Part shown: piece after piece, positions 47,427-56,761 of the stretch
Position numbering within the stretch: position 1 is the stretch's first letter
How the letters are laid out: each line of letters begins with the position of its first letter
NCBI RefSeq assembly: GCF_900105255.1
Contig: NZ_LT629763.1
Location: 806,001-870,000 of the forward strand
Reading direction: 5' to 3'
DNA: 64,000 bases
From: Halopseudomonas sabulinigri
GTDB taxonomy: Bacteria; Pseudomonadota; Gammaproteobacteria; Pseudomonadales; Pseudomonadaceae
Made by a program: the position numbers and the translations under genes
The notes under the pieces: generated by a model
The model's input: the letters and a program-made list of their open reading frames with translations, nothing else
Told to the model about the DNA's origin: nothing
Database searches by the model: none

Positions 47427-48260
47427 GCGAATCCGGGTGATCCGCACGCCCTGCTCCGGCTGCGGCTCGCCAACACTCAAGCGCTGATCGCGAATACCAC
47501 CCTCCTTGAGCGCCTGCACCAGTGCGGGGGCGTCAGCGCCATCGATGCTGACCCGCAGCAACGAATCGGTCCGCAGCATCCGCACCAGCAGCCTGACCCA
47601 CTCTGCCGTGGGCGCCGCTTCAGGGTGCTGCAGATCGAGCGTGGGCAACAGCAGCTGACCCTCACGCTTGAGTACCTTGAGCAAGGTGGTGGGCGTTGGA
47701 TACAGCGCCTGGGTGACTACCGGGCTGGGGCTGAACTGATCCATGTGCAGATAGCTGCGCTTATTGCCCCGGGTGATGGAATACAGCGCGATGAACTGTT
47801 GCGCCTCGCCATCCAGGCGCAGGGCAAGATAACGCTGGTCTTCCTCAGGGCCATAGAGCTGGGCGTTGCCAAACACCTGATTGGCCCACAGGCTACTGCT
47901 GCCGCACTCGCGACCCTCGCAGGCGTAGAGCAGCGTATGCGGCTGCTCGGTGAGCTGCTGCAAGGCATCGCGGAAGGCCTCGTCCGGCGCATAGCCGTCA
48001 TTCAGTTGCCAGGTGGCGCGCAGCAGTTCGCCGCTGGCGCGCACCTCACGCTCCGCGCGCAGTTGATTGTTGATGCGACGAATGCTGCCGATGATGAATT
48101 GGTATTCGGCGCCCTTTACGCGATCTTGCTGGACCGTGCTGACTTGGGCAAAGGGGGTGATGCTGAGCGACTGTTCAAAGGCCTCGTCGGCCTGGCTGGC
48201 GGTACTCAGCAGCAAGGCGGCAACGGCCCATCCGATCGGGGTGGTACGGCGCAAAAACAT
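47424..48260 (-). CDS. DUF4892 periplasmic protein
   Basis: From the ATG at 48260 (AAGGA ribosome site) the 278-residue protein has a signal peptide (about 1-23, ending ASQA). Its mature domain has EYQFIIGSIRRINNQLRAE, LLYACEGRECGSSSLWANQVFG and a C-terminal OmpA-like part (LLRVSIDGADAP, LSVGEPQPEQGVRITRI). The first part is typical of DUF4892. The function is unknown. It lies convergent to the acylase and near the alpha/beta hydrolase, as I recall for P. aeruginosa. Confidence 0.78.
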   Translation of the reverse strand: MFLRRTTPIGWAVAALLLSTASQADEAFEQSLSITPFAQVSTVQQDRVKGAEYQFIIGSIRRINNQLRAEREVRASGELLRATWQLNDGYAPDEAFRDALQQLTEQPHTLLYACEGRECGSSSLWANQVFGNAQLYGPEEDQRYLALRLDGEAQQFIALYSITRGNKRSYLHMDQFSPSPVVTQALYPTPTTLLKVLKREGQLLLPTLDLQHPEAAPTAEWVRLLVRMLRTDSLLRVSIDGADAPALVQALKEGGIRDQRLSVGEPQPEQGVRITRIR

Positions 48261-48318
48261 GGCTTTCCTTGGGCAGCAAAGAGCTAACCCACAGCATACC
48301 CGGTTTGCCGCATTGCGG

Positions 48319-49203
48319 TCAGGCCGGGCTGACGTCCCTGGCCGGCAGTGCGGCATAAAAATCATTCAACAGCGCCGCAACAGCGGGCGCCTGCTCCTCC
48401 AGATGCAGGTGATGACCACCGTCCATTTTGTGTAACTGGATGTGCTTGAAGCGCTCGATGCGGTCGAGTACCTGCGGATGTTTATGCATCACACCCTGAT
48501 TGGCCAGCACCAGCATGGTCGGTGCTTCGATAGCCTCAATGAAGGACACCGCGTGGTGATTGGTGAAGCGCAGCGCCGAGGGCAGCATCAATTGCGGGTC
48601 GGTGCGCCAGGTCCAGCCGCCGTGATCCGGCATCAGCCCGCGCTCGACCAGGCAGCTGACCGCATCGCGTGAAATCGGTGTAGTACCGCCCAGCACGCGC
48701 GCCGACACCGCCTTCTCTACGCTGTCGTACACCGGCTTACGCTTGTTGCCCACGGCCAGGCTGGACTTGAAAAAGCGCGCCATCTGCTTGGGTGCATCGT
48801 CGGCCTCTGAGGTAAAGGGCATCAGCCCGTCGATCATCGCGGCGCCGAGAATGCGCTCCGGCAGCGAGCCGGCCAACACGCCGCTGATGATCGCCCCCAT
48901 GGAGTGGCCGAGCAGTGCAAAGCGGTCCCAGCCCAGCTCTTCTGCCACTTGCAGCACGATGGAGGCCTGCTGCCACAGACTGTAGCCGGCCATTGGCAGA
49001 TGGTCCGACAAGCCGTGCCCGGCGAGATCCAGGGCAACCAGATGCACGCCTTGCAACGCCGGGGCCAAGCGGTCGAATGTAGCCGCGTTGTCGAGCCAGC
49101 CGTGCAACCCGATCACCGGTACGCCACCGGGTTCCCCCCAGACCTTACCGGCAACTTCAAGGGAGGGCAGAGAGAAACGCACTTCGCGGCTGGTTGTTGT
49201 CAT
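48319..49203 (-). CDS. Alpha/beta hydrolase
   Basis: The 294-residue cytoplasmic protein has the oxyanion motif GLHGWLDN, nucleophile Ser101 in GHSMG, and a late histidine in DGGHHLHLE, so the catalytic set is complete. It belongs to the single-domain esterase/lipase-like group related to serine-hydrolase-like proteins. The substrate is unknown. It lies about 100 bases downstream of the hotdog thioesterase gene on the same strand. Confidence 0.88.
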   Translation of the reverse strand: MTTTSREVRFSLPSLEVAGKVWGEPGGVPVIGLHGWLDNAATFDRLAPALQGVHLVALDLAGHGLSDHLPMAGYSLWQQASIVLQVAEELGWDRFALLGHSMGAIISGVLAGSLPERILGAAMIDGLMPFTSEADDAPKQMARFFKSSLAVGNKRKPVYDSVEKAVSARVLGGTTPISRDAVSCLVERGLMPDHGGWTWRTDPQLMLPSALRFTNHHAVSFIEAIEAPTMLVLANQGVMHKHPQVLDRIERFKHIQLHKMDGGHHLHLEEQAPAVAALLNDFYAALPARDVSPA

Positions 49204-49309
49204 CGGTTATCCGTTGGTCCTGAGCGTGATTTACTCCGCCAACTTAAAGACTCTGCCACACAGCAGCAATCAAGCTTGCAACCATGAATGCAGCAGCATA
49301 GATCAGGCC

Positions 49310-49741
49310 TTATTCCGCTTTCAGCGGCACCACGGCCATGGTCAAGCGAGCAATACAGGTCAGCGCACCGGCATCGTTACTGAGACGAATATCCCAAACA
49401 TGGGTCGTGCGGCCCAGGTGCACGGGCTTGGCGATTGCAGTCACCCGCCCGCTTTTTACCGCTTTGAGGTGATTGGCGTTGACTTCCAGCCCCACGCAGT
49501 AGAAACGGCTGCTGTCGATACACAGATACGAGGCAATGCTACCCAGGGATTCCGCCAGCACAACCGAGGCGCCGCCATGCAGAATGCCGTAGGGCTGATG
49601 CGTGCGCTTGTCGACCGGCATGCTGGCGGTAATCCAGTCATCGCCATGATCTTCCAGGCGTACGTCCAGCAGCGTATTGATGTTGTCTGCCGGGGCGTTC
49701 ATGGCGTCCAGATCGACCTTGCCAAACCAGATTGCACTCAT
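49310..49741 (-). CDS. Hotdog-fold acyl-CoA thioesterase (PaaI/MenI type)
   Basis: From the ATG at 49741 the 143-residue protein has the hotdog helix HGGASVVLAESLGSIAS, with the catalytic Glu, and the final strand ARLTMAVVPLK. Proteins of this group hydrolyse aromatic or medium-chain acyl-CoAs. The start overlaps the stop of the acyl-CoA ligase by 4 bases, so ligase and thioesterase are made together; they may work on the same acyl group. Confidence 0.9.
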   Translation of the reverse strand: MSAIWFGKVDLDAMNAPADNINTLLDVRLEDHGDDWITASMPVDKRTHQPYGILHGGASVVLAESLGSIASYLCIDSSRFYCVGLEVNANHLKAVKSGRVTAIAKPVHLGRTTHVWDIRLSNDAGALTCIARLTMAVVPLKAE

Positions 49742-51420
49742 GCGTTTTCCTTTGTGTCCTGTTGCCAAACAACGGTATTGCCCGAGACTAGCCACAGATG
49801 CACCTGGCCCTGATAGCTTGCCTCGACCACGTTGCGTTTGAGTTTGAGGTTGGGCGTACGGAAGCCGGTTTCGACATTCCATTCGTCACTGATCACCACC
49901 AGGCAACCCAATTGCTCGCTGCGCTGCAGCCTGGCGTTGACCTCCTGCAGCAAGGCATCAAGCTGCCGGTTCAACGCGTCTGGGGCACCCTCGGCCTCAG
50001 CGCACAAGCGTACCAGCGCCAGCGGTTGCGGCAGGTCGTGACCGACCACGCAGGCATCTTCGATCAACGGGCTATCGAGCAACAGCGCTTCTATCGGCAC
50101 CGGCGTTACGTAGCGCCCCTTCGAGGTCTTGAAAATATCCTTGGCACGCCCGGTGAGGCGCAGAAAGCCTTCCTGGTCAATTTCGCCGAGGTCACCGGTA
50201 TGCAAAAACCCGTCGTCGTCCAGCACTTCGGCGGTACGTACCGGGTCCTTGTAATAGCCCAGCATTGCGGCGCGGCTGCGCACCAGCACTTCGCCCTGTG
50301 CGGTTAAACGGCATTCAACGCCGGGATTCGGCAGACCGATGTATCCTGCCTTGATTTTCGCCGGTCGGCCTAGGTGCGAGTAGCCGCAGTTTTCCGTCAT
50401 GCCATAGGCCTCGACGATCAACAGGCCGCGCTCGGCGAACCAACTACTCAAGCCAGGACTAAGCCGCGCCGCGCCGCAGACCGCGTAGCGCACCTGATCC
50501 AGGCCCAGGTCGGCCAGCACCTGACGTGCCTTGCGTTCTCTAAGCAACGGCAGGCGCAGCTGCAAGCGCGCCCAGGCTGAGCCGTGTCTACGCTCGGCGT
50601 ATTGCTTGAAGTTTTCCCACACCCGCGGCGCAGCAAAGAACACAGTGGGTCTGGCGCGGCGCGCATCATCAAAAAAGGTGGCAACACTATTGACGAAATA
50701 GATCTGCTGACCAGACAGCAGCGAGGCAATCTCGACAAACTGCCGCTCGGCCACATGACTCAATGGCAGATAGGACAACAGCCGGTCCTGCGCGCTGATG
50801 TTGAATAGCCGCAAGCCATTGCTGGCGGCAAGGTACATGCTGCCAAAGCTGAGCATCACGCCCTTGGGTATGCCAGTGGTGCCTGAGGTGTATACCAGAG
50901 TGGCCAGCTGATCGGCCACTGGCAGGCTCAAGTCCTGCAGAGGCTCGTTGGTCTCCAGCAGCGCAGCCCAGGATTTGATGTCGGCATCGTCCGGCGCCAG
51001 CGGCAACCCGATCCAGGGCATATCCTGCGGTACGCCAGCGCGCATGTGCGACCAATCGTCGAGTTTGCCAATAAAGACGGCACAGGCGTCAGCGTGCTCA
51101 AGCACTTGCCTGATGGTATCGGCGGTCTGGTTGGGATACAGCGGAACAGATACATGACCGGCCATCCAGATAGCCAGGTCGGCGATTATCCAGTGCGCGC
51201 AGTTTTTCGATAACAGGCCAATCTGGCTGCCCGCCGGAAAGCCCAGCGATTGCAGGTAACTGGCCATGCGCCGCGCCTGATCACCCACCTGGCGCCAGCT
51301 CAGTTCAACCACCTGCCCATCGGGCATCGGCTGAATCAGATAGGTTCTGTCTGCCTGCAGGCTTTCCTGACGCAAAAATGCATCAAGAGCCGTTACCGGC
51401 GTTTTGGCCAAGGCGCCCAT
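49738..51420 (-). CDS. AMP-binding long-chain acyl-CoA synthetase-like enzyme
   Basis: The 560-residue adenylate-forming enzyme has the P-loop LVYTSGTTGIPKG, the A5 segment VEAYGMTENCGYS, the LHTGDLGEIDQEGFL motif and the gate region AKDIFKTSKGRYVTPVPIE. This is the long-chain ligase type, with the GRYVTP gate motif. It activates carboxylic acids to acyl-CoA via acyl-AMP. It is coupled with the thioesterase gene. Confidence 0.9.
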   Translation of the reverse strand: MGALAKTPVTALDAFLRQESLQADRTYLIQPMPDGQVVELSWRQVGDQARRMASYLQSLGFPAGSQIGLLSKNCAHWIIADLAIWMAGHVSVPLYPNQTADTIRQVLEHADACAVFIGKLDDWSHMRAGVPQDMPWIGLPLAPDDADIKSWAALLETNEPLQDLSLPVADQLATLVYTSGTTGIPKGVMLSFGSMYLAASNGLRLFNISAQDRLLSYLPLSHVAERQFVEIASLLSGQQIYFVNSVATFFDDARRARPTVFFAAPRVWENFKQYAERRHGSAWARLQLRLPLLRERKARQVLADLGLDQVRYAVCGAARLSPGLSSWFAERGLLIVEAYGMTENCGYSHLGRPAKIKAGYIGLPNPGVECRLTAQGEVLVRSRAAMLGYYKDPVRTAEVLDDDGFLHTGDLGEIDQEGFLRLTGRAKDIFKTSKGRYVTPVPIEALLLDSPLIEDACVVGHDLPQPLALVRLCAEAEGAPDALNRQLDALLQEVNARLQRSEQLGCLVVISDEWNVETGFRTPNLKLKRNVVEASYQGQVHLWLVSGNTVVWQQDTKENA

Positions 51421-51620
51421 ACTGTGCCCTCGTGCTGCTGGATATTATTATTGTTGGAATGATTGCGCTGATCGCGCGGTGCTCACCCGTTTGAGTGAAC
51501 ACTATCCCAAGCCACGGACCCACCACAAGGCCCTAACGCGCAGCTTGCGGACCAGGTCACCGGATAACTCGGTCAGTTGATGAACTGCCTGATTCGCACT
51601 GGCGTAACGCAGCGCCCGGC

Positions 51621-52091
51621 TCAGCCAGCCAAATCAGCAGGTACCCGCAGGGCGACCAGGGTACCCAGCCCGGCGGCCACGAAATCAAGGTCAATGCAGG
51701 CCAGTGCCGCCGTCGGCATGGGATAGTGTGAAGCGCGATTGCCCTCCACCAGCAGGCTGACCAACTGGCTGACCAAAGGTTGATGCGAGACCAGCAACAA
51801 CTGCTGCTCGCTGCGCTCCGATAAAAAACGCAGCACCTCTCCCGGATCATCATCCGGCGTCAGCCAGGGTGCGGTTGCCACATCATGAGTAAAGCCGATG
51901 GCGCTGCGCATCACGGCGGCAGTCTGCTGCGCCCGGCGATAGGGGCTGGCGAGAATTGCATCCAGCGGCTGATTCGCCAGGAGCGCACTCATTGCCTGCA
52001 CTTCGGCTTCGCCCGCTGGCGTCAGCGGGCGCTCTGCGTCACTGGCCGCCTGCGTCGCCGCCTGACCATGGCGCAGTATCCAGAGTCTCAT
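51621..52091 (-). CDS. sixA: Phosphohistidine phosphatase SixA
   Basis: The 156-residue histidine phosphatase has the RHG motif (His8) at the start, SPYRRAQQTA with the second arginine set, and HQPLV with the catalytic His near residue 102. SixA removes phosphate from His of Hpt domains or NPr. The gene overlaps the DUF4389 gene by 4 bases and ends the gpsA operon. It sits near two kinase clusters, but no specific link is shown. Confidence 0.85.
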   Translation of the reverse strand: MRLWILRHGQAATQAASDAERPLTPAGEAEVQAMSALLANQPLDAILASPYRRAQQTAAVMRSAIGFTHDVATAPWLTPDDDPGEVLRFLSERSEQQLLLVSHQPLVSQLVSLLVEGNRASHYPMPTAALACIDLDFVAAGLGTLVALRVPADLAG

Positions 52092-52414
52092 GCCTTTGGC
52101 TCAGTTGGCTCGGCTGGCTTGGATACGTCAGCGGCTTGCGCAGCCGGCTGCGGCCACTCGATAAACGGCCAGGGCTTCTGCTCGCTGGCCATGGTGACGT
52201 AACGACCGATCTGGCAGGCGTAAACCGACAAGCCCTCACCCCAAACCACGGCATCCTGATTGGCGCTGCCGGTAAAGAGCCGCGCCAAAATCTGAATGAC
52301 CACCAGCAGCGCCAGCAGAATTTCGACTACCTGCCAAGCGAGCATGAACAGAAAGGTGTACAGCAGGCGCAGCCAGAAATCGGCTGAGCACAGGGAAGTC
52401 TTCAATGCAGACAT
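52088..52414 (-). CDS. DUF4389 membrane protein
   Basis: The 108-residue protein has a hydrophobic helix (LLYTFLFMLAWQVVEILLALLVVIQIL), the DUF4389-typical LYACQIGRYVT-like stretch (LSVYACQIGRYVTMAS) followed by PWPF, and a Pro/Ala-rich tail. The function is unknown. It lies 7 bases after gpsA and overlaps sixA by 4 bases, so the three genes are one operon. Confidence 0.8.
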   Translation of the reverse strand: MSALKTSLCSADFWLRLLYTFLFMLAWQVVEILLALLVVIQILARLFTGSANQDAVVWGEGLSVYACQIGRYVTMASEQKPWPFIEWPQPAAQAADVSKPAEPTEPKA

Positions 52415-52421
52415 TGACTCA

Positions 52422-53462
52422 TTACTCCTTGATCGGCGTGCAGCTCATGAACGCGGAAAATTCGACATCGTGTTTCTGTTCTGCCGACATCAACTTGCCG
52501 ATCACCTGCCCCAGCGGCTGCTGCTCAAACACAATGGCGTGCAAACCGGCCACCAGCGGCATGTAAACGCCCTCCTCGTCGGCCTTCTGCTTGAGTGTCT
52601 TGAGCGTATTGACGCCCTCGGCAACTTGGCCCAAGCGCGCGACGCCCTCTTCCAGGGTTTCGCCTTTGCCCAGCGCATGGCCAACCCGAAAGTTGCGCGA
52701 CTGCGGCGACATGCAGGTCACGATCAGATCACCAACCCCCGCCAGCCCCAGAAAGGTCAGCGGATTGGCCCCCATGTGCACGGCAAAGCGCGTCATTTCC
52801 GCCAATGCGCGGGTAATCAGCATGCTTTTGGTGTTTTCGCCCATACCGAGCGCGACCGCCATGCCGGAGATGATGGCGTAGACGTTCTTCAACGCGCCGC
52901 CCAGTTCGACACCATAGCGGTCCTGGCTGGCATAAACGCGCAAATTTTTACTGCCGAGCACGTCTTGTACAGCATTGCACAGCGCTTCGTCCTCGCTGGC
53001 AATCACCGTAGCAGTCAGCTCGCCAGCGGCCATTTCCTTCGCCAGATTGGGGCCGGACAGCACCGCCACCTTGGCTTGCGGGGCCTCCTGCTCGACGATC
53101 TGGCTCATCATCAGAAAGCCCGGCTGCTCTATCCCCTTGGTGGTGCTGACCACCTGCTTGCCGGCCAGACTTGGGCCAACCTCCTGCAGCACACTGCGAA
53201 AGGCGCCACTGGGGATGGCCAGAAACACCAGATCGGCCGCGGCAATGGTGGCTTCAATGTCGGTAGACACCTGCAGCCGAGCGTCTAGCTTGTAGCCCGG
53301 CAGATAGCGCGGATTTTCGTGCTGGGTGCGAATGTGGTCGGCCACATCCTGGTCACGCAACCAGAGAGTAACGTTCTGTCCCTCGCAAGCCATCAAATTG
53401 GCCAGCGTAGTACCGAAACTGCCTCCGCCTAATACGCAGACAGCCGCTTTGGAATCGGTCAT
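52422..53462 (-). CDS. gpsA: NAD(P)-dependent glycerol-3-phosphate dehydrogenase
   Basis: GpsA reduces dihydroxyacetone phosphate to sn-glycerol 3-phosphate for phospholipid synthesis. The 346-residue protein has the nucleotide loop [11 protein letters not shown], the KGIEQPGFL stretch, [10 protein letters not shown], the catalytic Lys in [15 protein letters not shown], and [17 protein letters not shown]. It leads the gpsA-DUF4389-sixA unit and is divergent from the second receptor operon. P. aeruginosa has the same neighbour pair, as I recall. Confidence 0.97.
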   Translation of the reverse strand: MTDSKAAVCVLGGGSFGTTLANLMACEGQNVTLWLRDQDVADHIRTQHENPRYLPGYKLDARLQVSTDIEATIAAADLVFLAIPSGAFRSVLQEVGPSLAGKQVVSTTKGIEQPGFLMMSQIVEQEAPQAKVAVLSGPNLAKEMAAGELTATVIASEDEALCNAVQDVLGSKNLRVYASQDRYGVELGGALKNVYAIISGMAVALGMGENTKSMLITRALAEMTRFAVHMGANPLTFLGLAGVGDLIVTCMSPQSRNFRVGHALGKGETLEEGVARLGQVAEGVNTLKTLKQKADEEGVYMPLVAGLHAIVFEQQPLGQVIGKLMSAEQKHDVEFSAFMSCTPIKE

Positions 53463-53593
53463 GCAAGATCCTTAATCAGGTTTTCCCGGCCAAGTATAAG
53501 CTTGCCCGACGATAACAGCGATTGAGCAGTGGAAAAACCTGTTGCGACCGTTAATATGGAGGCCCAAGAAAAATAGCTACAAAGTGCCATCAC

Positions 53594-55780
53594 ATGTTTA
53601 CCAATCGCATCACCGCCCTGGCGGGCTTCGCTGCTCTGAGCCTGCCACTTACCTTGCAGGCGACAACGGATCCGTTGCTTGATGACCTCGAATTGCCGAC
53701 CGTCCTCAGTGCAACCCGCCTCAAGCAAGCACCGGCGGAAGTGCCCGGCAGCATGACAGTGCTGGATCGGCAGTTGATCCGCGCCAGCGGTGCGCGCGAC
53801 ATTCCCGAGATACTGCGCCTGGTGCCCGGCATGATGATCGGTTACCGGCGGGGTAATCAGATCAACGTCAACTACCACGGCACCAACGTCACCGAGGCCA
53901 GGCGCCTGCAGGTACTGGTCGACGGCCGCTCGGTGTATCGCCCCGGGTTCGCCACCGTGGATTGGGCGGAGATCCCCGTCGCCATCGAAGACATTGATCG
54001 CATTGAAGTGTTCCGTGGCCCCAACACGGCCGCCTACGGCGCCAATGCGCTGATGGGGGTGATCAATATCATTACCCGGCATCCGCGCGAGACTCTGGGC
54101 ACCAGCCTCAAAGTCACCAAAGGTACGCGGGGCGTCAGTGACTGGGTGGCGCGTCAAGGCTTCAACACCGACAACAGCCAGACCAGGTTGACATTGTCGG
54201 GCATGCAGGATGACGGTTTTGATATTTACGAAGAGCCCGGCCAAGAGTATCGCGACGGCAAACGGCTGAACCGCGTCAACCTGAGCAGTGCTTTCCAGAT
54301 CGATGCGAACAACACCCTTGAATGGCAATTGGCTGCCAGTGAAACCAGCCGACAGGGCTACTACGACTACAGCCCGTTTTTAGGATCAGGCGCAACACGG
54401 CTTGGGCAGTTCGACGACCTTATTGATGAATGGCAGCCCAACTCAGACATTCGCGGCAGCGATTACGCCGCTCAAGCGCTGTGGAAAACCGACCTGACAC
54501 CTGATCACAGCTTGCAGGTATTAGCCTATGCCCAGCACACCGAACGTCTCAGTGAGTGGCGCGCGTGTGATAGCCCGCTGGCCTTCTCACCGACGTTAAA
54601 AGAGCTGTCAGATCTCAGTCCACTGGGCGCTCGCCGAGTCAGCCGCTACCTGACCCACAATTACGGCGTGACGCTGCGCGAGTACATGGAACGATTCATG
54701 TACGGCGAGTACTACGATTATCTCGGTGATCTGGGCGAGGCGATTCAACAGGAGCGCCTGCAGTATGTTGACAGCGAGCCCGCCTGCTTCGACATCAATC
54801 AGAACATACGCGAGAGCCGCTACCACCTCGAAGTACAGGACACCCTACGGTTGAACGAGCAACTGCGATTTGTCAGCGGCGCCAGTTACCGCCAGGATCG
54901 AGCAAAGTCAGAAACCTACTTCGGCGGTGCCATTGACAATGGCATCGTGCAAGTATTCGGCAATGCCGAGTATCGCCCACATCAGAACTGGCTGTTCCAA
55001 CTGGGCGGCATGTATGAAGACTCCGAACTGGTGGGCGACGCCTTCTCGCCACGCCTCGCCATGCATTACTTTCTGGCCCCACTGCACAGCATTCGCTTCG
55101 TCTACTCAGAAGCCGTACGCACTCCTGACATGTACGAAAACAACGTGAACTGGACCTACCAGGTTAAGAACTTGTCTGGCCCCGTGAGCAGCCCGCAAAC
55201 CTACTATGTAACGGCGGTGGGCCCAGGCAACCTGGGTCCTGAAAAAATGCGCTCGCGCGAGGTAGGTTACAACGGCACTTTCCATCAATATGGCCTGGCG
55301 CTTGACCTGCGCGTATTTCAGGAACGTATTACGGAGATGGACAGCGAGCCATTGAAGATCACTGACTTCTACCCCAACAACGAATCGTCCGCCGAGTTTG
55401 AGGGTGCAGAAGCGCAGATAGACTGGCGTGCCACCTACGCGGATCGCTTCCGGGTGACCTACGCCTACGTGGATTTTGAGGCCTCCAGCGAGCTGGACCA
55501 ACGTCTGACTGCCCGCAACTCCGGCAGTGCCGCCTGGCTGCATTCATGGCCCGCCCAGATCGAGAGCAGCGTTATCTATTACGGTGCAGATCAACTGAAC
55601 GAGCGCCGTTTCGAGCGTCTGGACCTGCGCCTGGCAAAGGACTTTGATATCGGCCAGGCCAGCCAGTTGAATCTGGCACTGGTAGTTCAGCATCGCCTGG
55701 ACGATGAGGCGCTGACCTGGAGCGAGAACCTGTACGACAGCCGAAACCACTATTATTTGAGCGCTGAACTAAACTTTTGA
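53594..55780 (+). CDS. TonB-dependent-receptor-like outer membrane protein (signalling operon 2)
   Basis: The 728-residue protein has a signal peptide (about 1-22) and a TonB-box-like LELPTVLSATRL. Its plug domain (about 40-165) has SGARDIPEILRLVPGM, LVDGRSVYRP, IDRIEVFRGPNTAAYG and GVINIITRHP. A barrel ending in Phe (YLSAELNF) follows. It heads an operon with a periplasmic binding protein and a hybrid kinase. In P. aeruginosa the corresponding genes would be PA1613-PA1611 as I recall the map. The ligand is unknown. Confidence 0.88.
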   Translation: MFTNRITALAGFAALSLPLTLQATTDPLLDDLELPTVLSATRLKQAPAEVPGSMTVLDRQLIRASGARDIPEILRLVPGMMIGYRRGNQINVNYHGTNVTEARRLQVLVDGRSVYRPGFATVDWAEIPVAIEDIDRIEVFRGPNTAAYGANALMGVINIITRHPRETLGTSLKVTKGTRGVSDWVARQGFNTDNSQTRLTLSGMQDDGFDIYEEPGQEYRDGKRLNRVNLSSAFQIDANNTLEWQLAASETSRQGYYDYSPFLGSGATRLGQFDDLIDEWQPNSDIRGSDYAAQALWKTDLTPDHSLQVLAYAQHTERLSEWRACDSPLAFSPTLKELSDLSPLGARRVSRYLTHNYGVTLREYMERFMYGEYYDYLGDLGEAIQQERLQYVDSEPACFDINQNIRESRYHLEVQDTLRLNEQLRFVSGASYRQDRAKSETYFGGAIDNGIVQVFGNAEYRPHQNWLFQLGGMYEDSELVGDAFSPRLAMHYFLAPLHSIRFVYSEAVRTPDMYENNVNWTYQVKNLSGPVSSPQTYYVTAVGPGNLGPEKMRSREVGYNGTFHQYGLALDLRVFQERITEMDSEPLKITDFYPNNESSAEFEGAEAQIDWRATYADRFRVTYAYVDFEASSELDQRLTARNSGSAAWLHSWPAQIESSVIYYGADQLNERRFERLDLRLAKDFDIGQASQLNLALVVQHRLDDEALTWSENLYDSRNHYYLSAELNF

Positions 55781-55882
55781 GCCTGCCGATACCACTAACA
55801 GTTGATGGCCGCTGGTAATTCAAGGTTCTGACATGGAACGTCGCGTGATGATGGATAATGCACAGCAGGAATCTCTCGCAGC

Positions 55883-56761
55883 ATGAGATTCCTCGGTAGT
55901 TTGCTGCTTTTGCTATGGCTGGCCCTGGTGCCGGGCTTGAGCGTTGCGCGCGAAATCCTGGTGGTCACCCCAAACACCAAGAGCCCGTTGATAACGGACT
56001 TCACTACGGCGTTGCACGCTGCGCTGCCGCAGGACACCATTCAGGTGTCAAACAGTGACGAACCAGCAACAACGGGCTTCGATGCCATCATCACCCTGGG
56101 TAGCGAAAGACTCAAATGGCGCCTCGCCTCGCCAGCGCAGACACCCAGCATTGCCACCTATGTAAATCGGGCCGCACTTCCAGAAGCCCCTCTCCCCAGC
56201 TACCAGCGCATTGTACTGGCCAACCCAAAGCCAGAACGGCAACTGCGCCTAGCCAGGCTGCTACTGCCCAGGGCACGCAAGGCTGGATTACTCTACAGCG
56301 AGCATCAGTCAGGCCTGAGGTTGGAGTGGGAAGAAGCACTCGCCAACACCCCGCTAACAGGCGAATCGATTACCGTCACTGCGTCTAAAAATCTGATTCG
56401 CGCATTACAGCAACTTTTGGGTGATACCGACGTACTGATGGGCACCGACGACCCTGCCATATACAACGCGGACAATTTGAAAACCATCCTGCTGACCAGC
56501 TACTCGCGCAGCAAGGTCCTGATCGGCCCCAGCGCGCCTTTTATAGAGGCGGGCAGCCTCAGTACTACTTACAGCAGTCCGCAGGATATGGCGCGCAGTG
56601 TCGCCCGATTGCTCGAGATTGAGGCGCCTGGCGGCGGCCTCTCCTACCCCGCCTACTTCTCTGTACTCAGCAATGCCCAGGTAGCGCGCTCGCTGGGCCT
56701 GCCTGTCCCTGATGACGCAAAGCTTGGCCGCGAGTTGGCCGAGCTGGAGCAAACACCATGA
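55883..56761 (+). CDS. ABC substrate-binding-like periplasmic protein (signalling operon 2)
   Basis: The 292-residue protein has a signal peptide (about 1-22) and a two-lobe binding fold like the ABC_sub_bind/COG2984 group, with [34 protein letters not shown] and [16 protein letters not shown]. No ABC permease or ATPase is near, and the gene overlaps the kinase start by 4 bases (ATGA). It therefore more probably acts as a sensor subunit that presents ligand to the kinase than as part of a transporter. Confidence 0.75.
   Translation: MRFLGSLLLLLWLALVPGLSVAREILVVTPNTKSPLITDFTTALHAALPQDTIQVSNSDEPATTGFDAIITLGSERLKWRLASPAQTPSIATYVNRAALPEAPLPSYQRIVLANPKPERQLRLARLLLPRARKAGLLYSEHQSGLRLEWEEALANTPLTGESITVTASKNLIRALQQLLGDTDVLMGTDDPAIYNADNLKTILLTSYSRSKVLIGPSAPFIEAGSLSTTYSSPQDMARSVARLLEIEAPGGGLSYPAYFSVLSNAQVARSLGLPVPDDAKLGRELAELEQTP

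Noticed and set aside
53463..53593. TGGCAC read on the minus strand as a possible sigma-54 site near the second receptor operon
   Set aside because: The spacing to the GC element is one base short and the direction is away from the receptor gene.
53459..54328. 289-codon minus-strand frame overlapping the start of the second receptor
   Set aside because: The plus-strand receptor has signal peptide, TonB-box-like segment and plug motifs; the antisense frame has no domain and would overlap the gpsA start region.
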